A stretch of DNA of 45,845 bases from Oscillospiraceae bacterium (GCA_910575695.1 CAJTGJ010000030.1:1-45845); one strand, 5' to 3'. Shown: positions 16,701 through 23,878, numbered from the stretch's first letter. Notes: generated by a model from the letters alone, not told the origin. Numbers and translations: made by a program.

Positions 16701-19331
16701 CGGCGGGAGGATCTGGTCCGGACCTACAACGAACTGTTCAACTCCACCCGCCCCCGTGAGTATGACGGCAGCCACATCGTTTTCGGCGGCATGAACCCGG
16801 ACATCACCCTGCGGGACCACCAGCGGGGCGCTATCGCCCATGTGCTTTACGGCGGCAACACCTTACTGGCACACGAAGTGGGTGCGGGCAAGACCTTTGA
16901 GATGGCGGCATCCGCTATGGAGGCGAAGCGGCTGGGGCTGTGCCAGAAATCCCTCTTTGTCGTGCCGAACCACCTGACCCTCCAATGGGCCAGCGAGTTC
17001 CTGCGGCTCTATCCCAGCGCGAAGATACTGGTGGCATCCAAGAAGGATTTTGAGACGGCGAACCGCAAGAAGTTCTGCGCCCGTATCGCCACCGGGGACT
17101 ATGACGCCGTTATCATCGGCCACTCGCAGTTTGAAAAAATCCCCATCAGTGCCGAGCGGCAGGAGCGTATCCTTCAGGAGCAGATCGACGAGATCACCGA
17201 CGCCATAGCGGAAATGAAGATCATGCGGGGCGAGAACTTCACCATCAAGCAGTTGGAAAAGACCCGCCGCTCTCTGGAGGCGAGGATGGAGAAGCTGCAG
17301 GCCGCCGAGCGCAAGGACGATGTTATCACCTTTGAGCAGTTGGGTGTGGACCGGCTTTTTGTGGACGAGGCACACGCCTTTAAGAATTTGTTCCTTTACA
17401 CGAAGATGCGCAATGTGGCGGGGCTTTCCACCTCCGAGGCGCAGAAGTCCTCGGATATGTTTATGAAGTGCCAGTATATGGACGAGCTGACCGGCGGAAA
17501 AGGCACGATCTTCGCCACGGGAACGCCCGTGTCGAACAGCATGACTGAGCTTTATACCATGATGCGCTACCTTCAGCACGGTACGCTCCGGCAAAAGGGG
17601 CTGACCCATTTCGATCAGTGGGCCTCCACCTTTGGCGAAACGACCACGGCGATAGAACTGGCCCCGGAGGGGACCGGCTACCGCGCCCGGACACGGTTTG
17701 CAAAGTTTTTCAATCTGCCGGAACTCATGAGTATGTTCAAAGAGGTGGCGGACATCAAGACCTCCGACCAGCTTCAGCTTCCCGTGCCGGAGGCAAAGTT
17801 TGAGACCGTTGTGGTGCAGCCCTCGGAGATCCAGAAGGAGATGGTGGCAGACCTGTCCGAACGGGCCGCCGCCGTCCACAGCGGGAATATAGACCCCTCG
17901 GTTGACAATATGCTCAAGATCACCTCGGACGGGCGCAAGATTGGCCTCGACCAGCGGCTGATGAACCCGCTCCTGCCCGATGACCCCAGCAGCAAGCTGA
18001 ACGCCTGTGTCCAGAATGTCCTCCGCATCTGGGAGGAGGGGCAGGCGGACAAGCTGACCCAGCTTTTGTTCTGCGATCTGTCCACGCCGAAGGGCGACAG
18101 CACTTTCAATGTCTATGAGGACATCCGGGATAAGCTGGTGGCCGCTGGCGTTCCCCGTGAGGAGATCGCCTTTATCCACGATGCCGACACCGAAGCGAAA
18201 AAGAAAGAACTGTTCGGCAAGGTGCGGACCGGCGAGGTGCGTGTCCTGCTCGGCTCCACCCAGAAGATGGGCGCCGGGACCAATGTGCAGGACCGTCTTG
18301 TAGCGGTCCACCACCTGGATGTGGGCTGGCGCCCCGCCGACATGACCCAGCGCAACGGGCGCATCATCCGGCAGGGCAACCGCAACAAACAGGTGCAGAT
18401 TTTTCAGTATGTGACCGAGGGGACCTTTGATGCATACCTCTATCAGACACTGGAGAATAAGCAAAAATTTATCAGCCAGATCATGACAAGTAAATCCCCG
18501 GTGCGTTCCTGTGACGATGTGGACGAGCAGGCGCTCTCTTATGCGGAGATCAAGGCCCTCTGTGCGGGCAATCCGCTGATCCGTGAGAAGATGGACCTTG
18601 ATGTGGATGTGGCGAAGCTGAAAGTCCTCCGGGCCGACTACCAGAGCAAGCACTTCCGGCTGGAGGACCAGCTTTTGAAATACTTCCCCGCCGAGATCGA
18701 GGCACAGCAGAGCCGCAACAAGGGCTTTGAGGCTGACATCCAGATGGTGGAGGCCCACCCGCTCCCGGAGGAGGGCTTTGTAGGGATAGAGCTGGCCGGA
18801 AAGCATTATGCGGAAAAGGCGGACGCTGGCGAGGCGCTCCTTGCCCTCTGCAAGGAGATCAAAAGCACCGAGGGTATCCCCATCGGCAGCTACCGGGGAT
18901 TTCAGATGGAGCTTTCCTATGACACCTTTGAGAAGCAGTTCCAGATCACGATGAAGGGCGAAATGAGCCACCGCGTCAGCCTGGGTACGGACGCAAGGGG
19001 CAACCTGACCCGTCTGGACAACGCCCTTGCCGGTATCACTGCCAAGCTGGAACGGGGGCAGGAACAGTTGGAGAACCTTCGGAGCCAGCAGGCCGCCGCA
19101 CAGGTGGAACTGGGCAAGCCATTCCCGCAGGAGGCGGAGCTTGCCGAAAAGAGCGCCAGACTTGCGGAGCTGGACGCCGCCCTCAGTATGGATGACAGCA
19201 TCGACCGTGACGGCGGGGAGGTCAGTGAGGAAGTCGGTGACGGTGAGCGGCCCTCTGTTCTGGAGGATCTGAAAAAGCGGGCGGCGGAGATCGCGCCGGA
19301 TAAGAAGCCCGGAAAGGAGCCAGAGCGGTGA
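10755..19331 (+). CDS. Giant SNF2-type helicase with N6-adenine methylase-like domain
   Basis: 2858 residues, cytoplasmic. Order: an ArdC-like N-terminal region (about 1-260, KYPYNEQLMIYKQRPDATA), a low-complexity Gly/Ala/Asp linker (264-380) that overlaps another gene, several short ICE-specific domains, a methylase-like domain (motif I EPSMGVGNFFG near 1361; NVPFG near 1423 in place of NPPF), then an SF2 helicase: Walker A GAGKT near 2042, DEAH near 2202, motif VI with QRNGRIIRQGN near 2532. It ends in RPSVLEDLKKRA plus a basic tail. In related ICEs this protein is believed to remodel or protect DNA during transfer. The methylase motif IV departs from the usual NPPY/F, so methyl transfer is uncertain. 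RBS ACGGAGG. Confidence 0.9.
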   Translation: MASAAKTAYYTQMAEEAARQVTGSREQWTAFLTTAARLYKYPYNEQLMIYKQRPDATACAEYDLWNETMRRYVRRGSKGIALIDNTGSRPNLRYVFDVSDTGTRKNSRPVNLWAMKDEYVPAVQEALERAYGVEAGAGLDEQIEKIASRFASEYWDDNKEAILGIVDDSFLYGYDEFNVEVSFRRAAETSIRYMLYSRCVEDPESYFEPEDFMDVFDFNTQAASNVLGTAVSEVSSQVFREVERAIRTYERAKQVEQAEERSQNNGRADLQTGGGLPDPQHRTGENGGPSAGQVRQDAPDAPDGEQPAPLQPSDTDRETVPAPVGGAGHGHRTDGTVDEGTAGGRPGAGQENEADGLGAAHERAESTGGGDRDGGTYQQLTLAGMFPSEMEQITFIDQQAESEKPSAFAMPKEEQPPAEPDNAKIINFPSTAHEPESEKPSGLSVPDEEIDRLLRNGSGHHDCKLRIAALYAGDSTPADRTEYLKNEYGTDGGRSWQFFDGTHGNIQYRPQGLVVRNAGQGTEVRLRWSEVEKRIGALIQSGQYLSASEKVRYADMERDYSAFGGIPLPAPGHSFPSTPEEVYERYFPVIADALLDDTAFRNAYRNNDRETATMEGLAAIDRAALTVQDPAFMRLYFDAPEYHDSFRHDLLDRIYEMLESAPEMTAGASHEHEMLAQAARLAEAGGLAAPERFFLIETEGGYAVWDDIREEIYVDPEGVSEEFIGEWQAEDYLAQVKKEVAERDAADWLAVEQAKLPPLEYAIGDSFTIYSENGEKEIVLSGVTDEDVFYVYPDEPGRDQVFMDREMFEYSLRTGRIRDAQPKEAVQTIASYRNGEEPIVIQQYPNGLFYNHYGYDEQRRFAMATAGGFASLEEAEAALRSHRPNAEKVMEEVHAEPVPDAKAVQMPENETPEDVRKDAVPTPPETAEDSAKEPAYQVGDTVYLDDTAFIVEEIGLFDVQLRDPTLAYPIFRAESRERLERMLRADERNAHLFAPEMSAEQDDPRGNSEYFRYFYDYETDQVEAFMAEHPDYHRIWGSDGQGLNGGTWVVYRNESDLPAFLREYAKGQRLADERDAKHLPDVKEENPFADVDKWAADYQSQTETAIAALEPEQRRIVDAMQMAGFFYDPLSSTALDPLIFRAGDLTGGYPTSFKTWDEAYAFIDGAELKGTPGLREQVQAFLHPAATLDQVGPKSEPEVTTTTETIYPGDKNGLPFDVVIERLHFEEPEHEQPEQGPPPAARNFRITDDHLGEGGPKAKFRANMDAINLLHELEFDGRDATPEEQEVLSRYVGWGGLADAFDEKKDSWASEFKELYAALSPEEYAAARASTLNAHYTSPTVIRAIYDAVEQMGFQKGNILEPSMGVGNFFGLLPESMQGSRLYGVELDSITGRIAQKLYPEADIKVAGFQTTDRRDFFDLCVGNVPFGDYKVNDKPYNKLGFSIHNYFFAKALDQVRPGGVVALVTSRYTMDAKSPDARKYIAQRAELLGAIRLPNNAFKANAGTEVVSDILFLQKRDRPIDIEPDWVHLGQTPDGLAINSYFTEHPEMVLGELTTESTQYGREECTVQPIPGADLSELLQKAVSHIQGQYQAAELDEADITEAAVDKGAIPADPDVKNFSYALVDGEVYFRENSVMKPVELNDTAKGRVTGMIGLRQIVNELIQYQLEDYPDEDIEAKQAELNAAYDTFYAKYGTINSSANARVFDEDSSYYLLCSLENIDEDGRLESKADMFTKRTIRPERHITSVDTPSEALAVSIGERGRVDLQFMSELLGTPGEYGRITEELQGVIFRDPREASADDFLRGWHTADDYLSGNVRDKLAVARMAAATDPAYAVNVAALEKAQPVDLDASEIDVRLGATWIDKDYIQQFMEETFDTPWRMRSAVQVKYSPSTAEWQVTGKNATRRHDVMAYMTYGTDRASAYRILEDTLNLRDVRIYDTIEDVDGKQKRVLNKKETTLAQQKQQAIKDAFRDWVWRDPRRREDLVRTYNELFNSTRPREYDGSHIVFGGMNPDITLRDHQRGAIAHVLYGGNTLLAHEVGAGKTFEMAASAMEAKRLGLCQKSLFVVPNHLTLQWASEFLRLYPSAKILVASKKDFETANRKKFCARIATGDYDAVIIGHSQFEKIPISAERQERILQEQIDEITDAIAEMKIMRGENFTIKQLEKTRRSLEARMEKLQAAERKDDVITFEQLGVDRLFVDEAHAFKNLFLYTKMRNVAGLSTSEAQKSSDMFMKCQYMDELTGGKGTIFATGTPVSNSMTELYTMMRYLQHGTLRQKGLTHFDQWASTFGETTTAIELAPEGTGYRARTRFAKFFNLPELMSMFKEVADIKTSDQLQLPVPEAKFETVVVQPSEIQKEMVADLSERAAAVHSGNIDPSVDNMLKITSDGRKIGLDQRLMNPLLPDDPSSKLNACVQNVLRIWEEGQADKLTQLLFCDLSTPKGDSTFNVYEDIRDKLVAAGVPREEIAFIHDADTEAKKKELFGKVRTGEVRVLLGSTQKMGAGTNVQDRLVAVHHLDVGWRPADMTQRNGRIIRQGNRNKQVQIFQYVTEGTFDAYLYQTLENKQKFISQIMTSKSPVRSCDDVDEQALSYAEIKALCAGNPLIREKMDLDVDVAKLKVLRADYQSKHFRLEDQLLKYFPAEIEAQQSRNKGFEADIQMVEAHPLPEEGFVGIELAGKHYAEKADAGEALLALCKEIKSTEGIPIGSYRGFQMELSYDTFEKQFQITMKGEMSHRVSLGTDARGNLTRLDNALAGITAKLERGQEQLENLRSQQAAAQVELGKPFPQEAELAEKSARLAELDAALSMDDSIDRDGGEVSEEVGDGERPSVLEDLKKRAAEIAPDKKPGKEPER
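11548..11895 (+). CDS. tnpV: TnpV-like protein encoded out of frame inside the helicase gene
   Basis: 115 residues starting MAELTYRQEGDYLIPNIELE, with GKYGRMRRTHLMENNRLLYN in the middle and ending HMNALKAQAEEIVTAELIS. This matches the TnpV pattern: 'GDYLIP' opening, 'LGKYGRMRR' core, 'MN-K-QAEEIV--EL' end. It lies entirely within the helicase gene in the +1 frame. ATG 11548 has GGAAAGGAG about 8 bases upstream, a real ribosome site. The helicase frame stays open across the whole stretch but codes only low-complexity Gly/Ala/Pro/Asp sequence there, as expected for overprinting. TnpV proteins are short transposon-borne proteins of unknown activity. Confidence 0.7.
   Translation: MAELTYRQEGDYLIPNIELEKMEDRPLGKYGRMRRTHLMENNRLLYNHLTLTGKLFPHLWEVQDTATARMEQLMKELLAADPAPDKKTRQMDWVRHMNALKAQAEEIVTAELISN
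11953..12078 (+). repeat. Direct repeat in the helicase linker
   Basis: The 20 bases GGAGAGCGAAAAGCCCTCCG occur at 11954 and again at 12059 in the same frame, encoding two Glu-Ser-Glu-Lys-Pro-Ser segments. It may reflect duplication of a linker module. Confidence 0.6.
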
Positions 19332-19660
19332 TGAAGAAAGAGGAAGAATTAAAAATCCGTATCTCGGCCGAAGATAAGGAGCGCATCCGCTTCAAGATGG
19401 AGGAGTCCGGCATCCTGAATATGAGTGCCTATGTTCGCAAGATGGCGCTAGATGGTATCTGTGTGAAGCTGGACTTAACGGAGGTGCGCCAGCTTATCGT
19501 CCTGCTCCAGCGGTGCAGCAACAATCTGAACCAGTACGCAAAACGGGCGAATGAGACGGGCAACGTCTATGCAGCGGACATTGAGGATTTGCAGAGACGC
19601 CTTGATGAGATTTGGGAATTGTCCAGACAGTCCCTTGCCCATCTTGCCAATATCCGCTGA
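19331..19660 (+). CDS. mobC: MobC-like relaxosome protein (ribbon-helix-helix)
   Basis: About 109 residues. The N-terminus (LKIRISAEDKERIRFKMEES) is a ribbon-helix-helix strand plus helix; the remainder has the MobC signature ILNMSAYVRKMALDG, then LQRCSNNLNQYAKRANETG. MobC binds next to oriT and helps the relaxase open the strands. ATG 19331 and a GTG three bases earlier are both possible; the helicase stop overlaps them, and GGAAAGGAG serves either. Its usual partners, the CHC2 protein and the relaxase, are not adjacent but 12.4 kb downstream at 32052-34159, because a foreign island lies between. Confidence 0.85.
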   Translation: MKKEEELKIRISAEDKERIRFKMEESGILNMSAYVRKMALDGICVKLDLTEVRQLIVLLQRCSNNLNQYAKRANETGNVYAADIEDLQRRLDEIWELSRQSLAHLANIR

Positions 19661-20014
19661 ATGGCATCGGTTTCTAAAGCATAGCAAAAGGACGCGGAGC
19701 GATCTGCGTCCTCTACATACCTGGCACCCTCGCCGGACGGCTGGCCGGTGCGGTAAACGAAAGTTCGTCAAGTACCTACTTTCTTCTTTGTCTGACGGCA
19801 CATAATGTTCACTGTCACCAGTATTTCAATCCATCATCAGGCCGAAAGAAGACGAAGATATAGATTACAATTTTCGATGAGAAAATATCGGTGAAGTTCA
19901 ATTTCGGCATGGTAATCGTTGTAGAAAAACGAATTGAATATAGGAAAGCCTTATAGATTCGAATTGAACTTGCAGGCTGTTGAGCAAATTTCTATGAATA
20001 GCCACTAAAGTGTA
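19661..20014. other. Non-coding left junction of the island, with hairpins
   Basis: No gene seen. The first 150 bases keep the ICE base composition and hold a hairpin at 19690-19711 (GGACGCGGA with TCTGCGTCC, loop GCGA) and a small palindrome ACGAAAGTTCGT near 19757. These may belong to the ICE oriT, which often lies beside mobC. From about 19810 the sequence turns AT-rich, which I take as the edge of the foreign island. CGAATTGAA occurs twice (near 19929 and 19959). Confidence 0.45.
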
Positions 20015-20043
20015 TTGCGTTTATCAACCAGATGGTTTATAAT
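20015..20043 (+). promoter_or_regulatory. Promoter of the defence-like operon
   Basis: TTGCGT, a 17-base spacer and TATAAT at 20038-20043. The spacer contains the dyad AACC-AGAT-GGTT (20026-20037), a plausible operator for the XRE protein encoded just downstream, so autoregulation is likely. Confidence 0.55.
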
Positions 20044-20068
20044 TAATATGTACTGATGGAGGTGTATA

Positions 20069-20296
20069 ATGACAACATCGGATATGATAAGAAAATTGTG
20101 CGAGAAAATGAACATCAGCATTTCTGAATTGGCACGGAAAATTGGTCAGTCACCACAAAACTTTAACAAGAAGTTGTTTCGTGAAACAGTTTCTTTCTCG
20201 GAAATGCTGGAGATAGCTGATGCATTGGGAATTAGGTATGAGCAGGCATTTATATTGCCGTCTGGAATCAGAATTGAAACTGGAAACGAGAAGTAG
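20069..20296 (+). CDS. XRE-type helix-turn-helix regulator
   Basis: 75 residues forming a bare HTH: MTTSDMIRKLCEKMNISISE, LARKIGQSPQNFNKK (recognition helix region) and FSEMLEIADALGIRYEQAF. No second domain. GGAGG lies 8 bases before ATG 20069, and a promoter with an internal dyad lies at 20015-20043. It is 73 bases upstream of the phosphorylase gene in the same direction, so it probably represses that operon. AT-rich codon use, unlike the ICE genes to its left. Confidence 0.8.
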   Translation: MTTSDMIRKLCEKMNISISELARKIGQSPQNFNKKLFRETVSFSEMLEIADALGIRYEQAFILPSGIRIETGNEK

Positions 20297-20369
20297 ATAA
20301 TTGTTTACCAAGTTATGCTCACATTTGGAGCAAGAGTTAAAATGCGACTTAAAAGATGGGAGGACAACA

Positions 20370-22265
20370 ATGGGTTACTGGATATCGAAATTAGAAAGCT
20401 TGCCTAATATTTTTGATTGGTACTTTTTCTTGGTAGGTGATTATCGAAATCACAGTCTGATAAATAATGTGTTTAAAGATGATTTTACGATTATAGCAGA
20501 AAGGTTGGGTGGGAATGCGGCAATCATTTCACAAAGTAATTTGTTGGAATGTGATTTACAGGATAGTTTAAAAGATATTAAAAGCGGTGAATTGGGGGCC
20601 TTCTTGAAAGACCTAGAAGAAAGAAGACCTGGCTTGCTTATTCTCAATATACATCCCAAGGATTTGTGTCATCTAGATTTGTTTAAAACCGGAACGAGAG
20701 AACGGACTCCAGTTATTATTTATATTCCTTTTGAAGCATTGGAAATAGCGTATACAAGTGGCAATGACTTAATTGCCGATATCGTTGCCTTTTCTAAAGA
20801 CCAGCACGACAATTTAATTAAAAAGACATCAAAATTGGGCCATATAAGGGATAGTATTGATAAGTCGGTATTAAAAAGGAAAAAAGTAGGAATTGTCACT
20901 ATAAATTATGGAGATACATACCGGCGTAAGTCAGAAATAACCACTCGATGCATCAATTGTGGAAGAATAATATATGTGGACGAGCATGAGGAAAAAGAAA
21001 AGTGTATTTATTGTGGCTATATAAACTTTGCAGAGGAGGCAATTAATAATAGCCTATCTAATAATTCATATTTTAGCAAGAGAATTAGATGTGTGTGTGG
21101 ACATACAATGACGGTTTCTGCACATCATGATCATACTATGAGGTGCCCAAGATGTGGTATGCAAATTTATGTGAAAGGAATTGCACAGATTAATATCCAT
21201 GGAGACGACCACAAAGAAGTTCTTGAAGTGGCGAACGAAATGCTCAATAAAAGCTATACATTGTTTAATAATGGAAGGAGATACGACATGGAAAAAATAT
21301 TGATTATTTCAGCATTGGACAAGGAATTAAAGCCAATTTTAGAGGCAATTGATTCCCCACTTAAACCTCGGAATATAGAGGAAATAGACGGGCGCAGATA
21401 CTTTATATATGAAGTATCTACCACACTAACTGTCATATGTACATCGTTTTGGGGAATGGGTCAAATAAATGCGGCCTTGGCTGTAAAAGATGCTGTAAGT
21501 CACTATGGCGTTAGTAAAGTTATTCTGACTGGAATTTGTGGTGGAATTGATAGGGAAATGAATTATGGTAATATTATTATTTCTGACCAGATAGTGGATT
21601 ATGAGTTGGCAAAAATTAAGTCAGATGATGTACAGGTAAGATGGAATGTATACAGGAGCGACTTTGAACTTGTACAGAGCATGAGAATGTTTAATTCCGA
21701 CAGTTGGTCATCCTATTTAAAGCAGATGTTCCCTGACCCTGAATATAAAAAGCCTAATGTTTATTCGGGTATTGTTCTTTCTGGAAATAAAGTGATTGCT
21801 AATAATGAAGAGATAAAACGGTTTAAGAAAATGTGGGCCAAAGCCTTGGCTGTGGAAATGGAAGCTAGTGGAATCGCTGCTGCTTTGTATCAAATGAAAG
21901 ATGCGCCCTCGTTTGTAATGGTTAAAGCAATTTGTGATTTTGCAGATTCAGAAAAGAATGATGATTGGCAGGAATATGCAGCGTATGCTTCTGCTATTTT
22001 TGTTCTAAATTATATTTTTACAGAAAATGCTTCCTTGTCCAAAAATATGAGTCGGAAACCCGTTTCTTCTCCTACACATGGGAACCAAAAACTTTTTTCG
22101 GCGATAAGAGGTACATATAGCTTATCTGATCTGAATGTATTAGCATTTAATATTGGCATTGACATGGAAGAAATAGGCGGAATTGGTAAAAGTGAAAAAG
22201 TTGTCGAGCTAATAAAATATTGTCAAAGAAGAAAAGTACAGTTTACAAGGGACTACACAAGGTAA
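20370..22265 (+). CDS. Zinc-ribbon / nucleoside phosphorylase protein with C-terminal EAD, 3' end replaced by an inserted element
   Basis: 631 residues in the present form. N-terminal alpha/beta domain of unknown type (1-180), two zinc ribbons (CINCG/CIYCG near 194-215; CVCG/CPRCG near 241-262), then a nucleoside phosphorylase fold from Met307: MEKILIISALDKELKP, GICGG near 389, EMEASG near 495 and AICDFAD near 522. A death-like EAD follows (about 573-623: YSLSDLNVLAFNIGIDMEEI). Such phosphorylase domains in defence proteins can split ATP or other nucleotides. I prefer ATG 20370 (GGGAGG upstream); a TTG at 20301 is also in frame but has no site. The last eight residues come from the inserted element at 22238; the native 25-residue end is at 29764-29838. 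The gene is probably damaged. Confidence 0.75.
   Translation: MGYWISKLESLPNIFDWYFFLVGDYRNHSLINNVFKDDFTIIAERLGGNAAIISQSNLLECDLQDSLKDIKSGELGAFLKDLEERRPGLLILNIHPKDLCHLDLFKTGTRERTPVIIYIPFEALEIAYTSGNDLIADIVAFSKDQHDNLIKKTSKLGHIRDSIDKSVLKRKKVGIVTINYGDTYRRKSEITTRCINCGRIIYVDEHEEKEKCIYCGYINFAEEAINNSLSNNSYFSKRIRCVCGHTMTVSAHHDHTMRCPRCGMQIYVKGIAQINIHGDDHKEVLEVANEMLNKSYTLFNNGRRYDMEKILIISALDKELKPILEAIDSPLKPRNIEEIDGRRYFIYEVSTTLTVICTSFWGMGQINAALAVKDAVSHYGVSKVILTGICGGIDREMNYGNIIISDQIVDYELAKIKSDDVQVRWNVYRSDFELVQSMRMFNSDSWSSYLKQMFPDPEYKKPNVYSGIVLSGNKVIANNEEIKRFKKMWAKALAVEMEASGIAAALYQMKDAPSFVMVKAICDFADSEKNDDWQEYAAYASAIFVLNYIFTENASLSKNMSRKPVSSPTHGNQKLFSAIRGTYSLSDLNVLAFNIGIDMEEIGGIGKSEKVVELIKYCQRRKVQFTRDYTR
21273..21290 (+). 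promoter_or_regulatory. Internal ribosome binding site and start within the phosphorylase gene
   Basis: GGAAGGAG, 7 bases, then ATG 21288 in the main frame, exactly where the phosphorylase domain begins (MEKILIISAL). A shorter protein made only of phosphorylase plus EAD could be translated from here. Confidence 0.55.
22238..22257 (+). repeat. Left attachment site / terminal inverted repeat of the IME
   Basis: AC core followed by AGTTTACAAGG and GACTACA. Its reverse complement is found at the right end with one mismatch. The recombinase gene ends 35 bases inside this end, the usual place for an integrase. Confidence 0.8.
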
Positions 22266-22269
22266 CGGT

Positions 22270-22300
22270 CTGGCGGGCGCTGATATGCCCGTCAGATTTT
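22270..22300. terminator. Terminator overlapping the recombinase stop
   Basis: CTGGCGGGC pairs with GCCCGTCAG (one G-U pair), loop of 8, then ATTTT on the + strand. The minus-strand recombinase stop (22292-22294) lies in one arm. It would shield the element from + strand transcription coming from the phosphorylase gene. Confidence 0.6.
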
Positions 22301-23803
22301 CCATGTAATGTTCAAGCTGTCGCTTGTGGCGGCAACGGTGGTAATCATCAAATCCACCACCCGCCGCTTGTCGTCAAAGGATACGCTGTCCCATGTGTCG
22401 AGGTAGCCGGAAATCTGGCTGACCTGTTCCGGGCTGATGGCTTCCACCGTCAACTCCGCTATCTTCGCCAGAAGTTCCTGCTTGCGTCCGTCCAGTTCGG
22501 CTATCTTCACATTCACATAGGAGAGCAGCACATTGTTTGCACCCGTCAGACTGTCCACCAGCTTTTCAATCTCGCCGTCCACATGGGCAAGTCCTACTTG
22601 CAGGGCGGTGATTTTGGGATTGGCCTTTGCCGCTTTCTTCCTGCCCGTCAGCGTCTTGTGGCTGTCCAGCTTCTTCACCATCTGCTGGTACACCACCGCT
22701 TCCAGTTCCGCCGTGATGATTTTCCCGCAGCCGGGACAGCTTTTGTTATCCAGCCGTTTCGTACAGCGCAGATATTGTCTGCCGGAGGGATTGAAGATAC
22801 TCATAAGGGCGTACCCGCAGTTCCCGCACTTGATTTTCCCCGCCAGCCATGTATGGGTGGCTTTCCGGGCGGACTGGATTTTCATGTTGTTCATCAGCTT
22901 CTTGCGGCACGTCAGCCATATATCCGAGGGGACAATTCCCTCATGGGGCGCAAGCACCAGCATTTGGTTTTTCAGGCTTTGGGCCTTGTCAGGCTTCACA
23001 TCCCGGCCTTGATAGAGATAGCACCCGTTCATACCCGTGAAGTCGGCGGCGTCATTGACAAGCACCGTCCCCTGGCTCTTGAAAAATTCGTACACATCCA
23101 AGTCCGCCTGTACATAGACGGGGTTGCGTAACATCTGCGCCAGCGTGGGGCGTATCAGTTCCCGGCCATTAAATAAAATGCCCTGTTCCGCAAAGTACCG
23201 GGTAATGTCCCCATAGGAGGTTGTCGGCTCGGCGTACATCTCAAACATCAGCCGCACATTGGCCGCTTCCTCCGGGTTTACCACCAGCCGCTTTGTGTTG
23301 ATACCGTCCATCTTGATTGGCTCCGTATGGAAGCCGTAGGGGGCTTTCCCGCCCATCTTGAAGCCCCGTTGACTGCGGGAATAGTAAGCGTCCGTCACCC
23401 GCTTCTGTATCGTTTCCCGTTCCAACTGTGCGAACACGATACAAATATTCAGCATGGCCCGGCCCATCGGGGTGGAGGTGTCAAACTTTTCCGTGGAGGA
23501 AACAAACTCCACATTGTACCGCTGGAACAGTTCCATCATGGTTGCAAAGTCCAGAATGGAACGGCTGATACGGTCAAGTTTGTAAACGATGACTTTCGCT
23601 ATCAGGCCCTTTTTAATATCCCGCACCAACTCTTGAAATTTCGGGCGGTCTGTGTTCTTGCCGCTGTATCCTTTGTCTGTGTATTCCCTGCAACTACCGC
23701 CTTTCAATTCGTATTTGCAAAATTCAATCTGGCTTTCAATGGAAATGCTGTCTTTTTTGTCCACCGATTGTCTTGCATAGATTGCGTCAATCCGATTATT
23801 CAT
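22292..23803 (-). CDS. Large serine recombinase (site-specific integrase)
   Basis: 503 residues. Resolvase-type catalytic domain with Ser13 in IYARQSVDKKDS, the IVYKLDRISRS stretch and the S-T-GRAMLNI segment; then a recombinase domain (KAPYGFHTEPIKMDGINTKR), a zinc ribbon (CGNCGYAL ... CPGCG, about 335-370) and a coiled coil near 395-450. Such enzymes cut four strands at a 2-bp core and join attP to attB, and need a directionality factor to excise. The gene lies at the left end of the element, next to its attachment site, which supports it as the integrase that made the insertion at 22238/29764. Its own promoter is at 23850-23878. Confidence 0.92.
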   Translation of the reverse strand: MNNRIDAIYARQSVDKKDSISIESQIEFCKYELKGGSCREYTDKGYSGKNTDRPKFQELVRDIKKGLIAKVIVYKLDRISRSILDFATMMELFQRYNVEFVSSTEKFDTSTPMGRAMLNICIVFAQLERETIQKRVTDAYYSRSQRGFKMGGKAPYGFHTEPIKMDGINTKRLVVNPEEAANVRLMFEMYAEPTTSYGDITRYFAEQGILFNGRELIRPTLAQMLRNPVYVQADLDVYEFFKSQGTVLVNDAADFTGMNGCYLYQGRDVKPDKAQSLKNQMLVLAPHEGIVPSDIWLTCRKKLMNNMKIQSARKATHTWLAGKIKCGNCGYALMSIFNPSGRQYLRCTKRLDNKSCPGCGKIITAELEAVVYQQMVKKLDSHKTLTGRKKAAKANPKITALQVGLAHVDGEIEKLVDSLTGANNVLLSYVNVKIAELDGRKQELLAKIAELTVEAISPEQVSQISGYLDTWDSVSFDDKRRVVDLMITTVAATSDSLNITWKI

Positions 23804-23829
23804 TTGTCGCTCCTTTTCTTAAAAAAGAA

Positions 23830-23838
23830 ACGGAGCTG
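23830..23838 (-). terminator. 3' arm of a terminator placed across the recombinase promoter
   Basis: On the minus strand CGGGGCTG (23862-23869) can pair with CAGCTCCG (23831-23838), followed by TTTCTTTTTT. The recombinase -10 box lies in the loop, so only transcripts coming from upstream contain both arms (see findings). Confidence 0.5.
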
Positions 23839-23849
23839 CTGACAGTTCC

Positions 23850-23878
23850 ATTATACCGCCAACAGCCCCGTAAATCAA
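23850..23878 (-). promoter_or_regulatory. Promoter of the serine recombinase gene
   Basis: On the minus strand TTGATT (23873-23878), 17-base spacer, TATAAT (23850-23855). The transcript would start near 23843 and reach the ATG at 23803. Confidence 0.6.

Noticed and set aside
16863..18971. Very long minus-strand open frame (about 700 codons) opposite the helicase gene
   Set aside because: It is the mirror of a GC-rich coding region; no ribosome site, no recognisable motif, and the + strand has clear helicase motifs.
20301..20369. TTG start adding 23 residues to the phosphorylase protein
   Set aside because: In frame but without a ribosome site; ATG 20370 has GGGAGG at good spacing. Kept as an alternative only.
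22220..23131. Plus-strand open frame opposite the serine recombinase
   Set aside because: The minus strand encodes a complete recombinase; the + frame has no motif.
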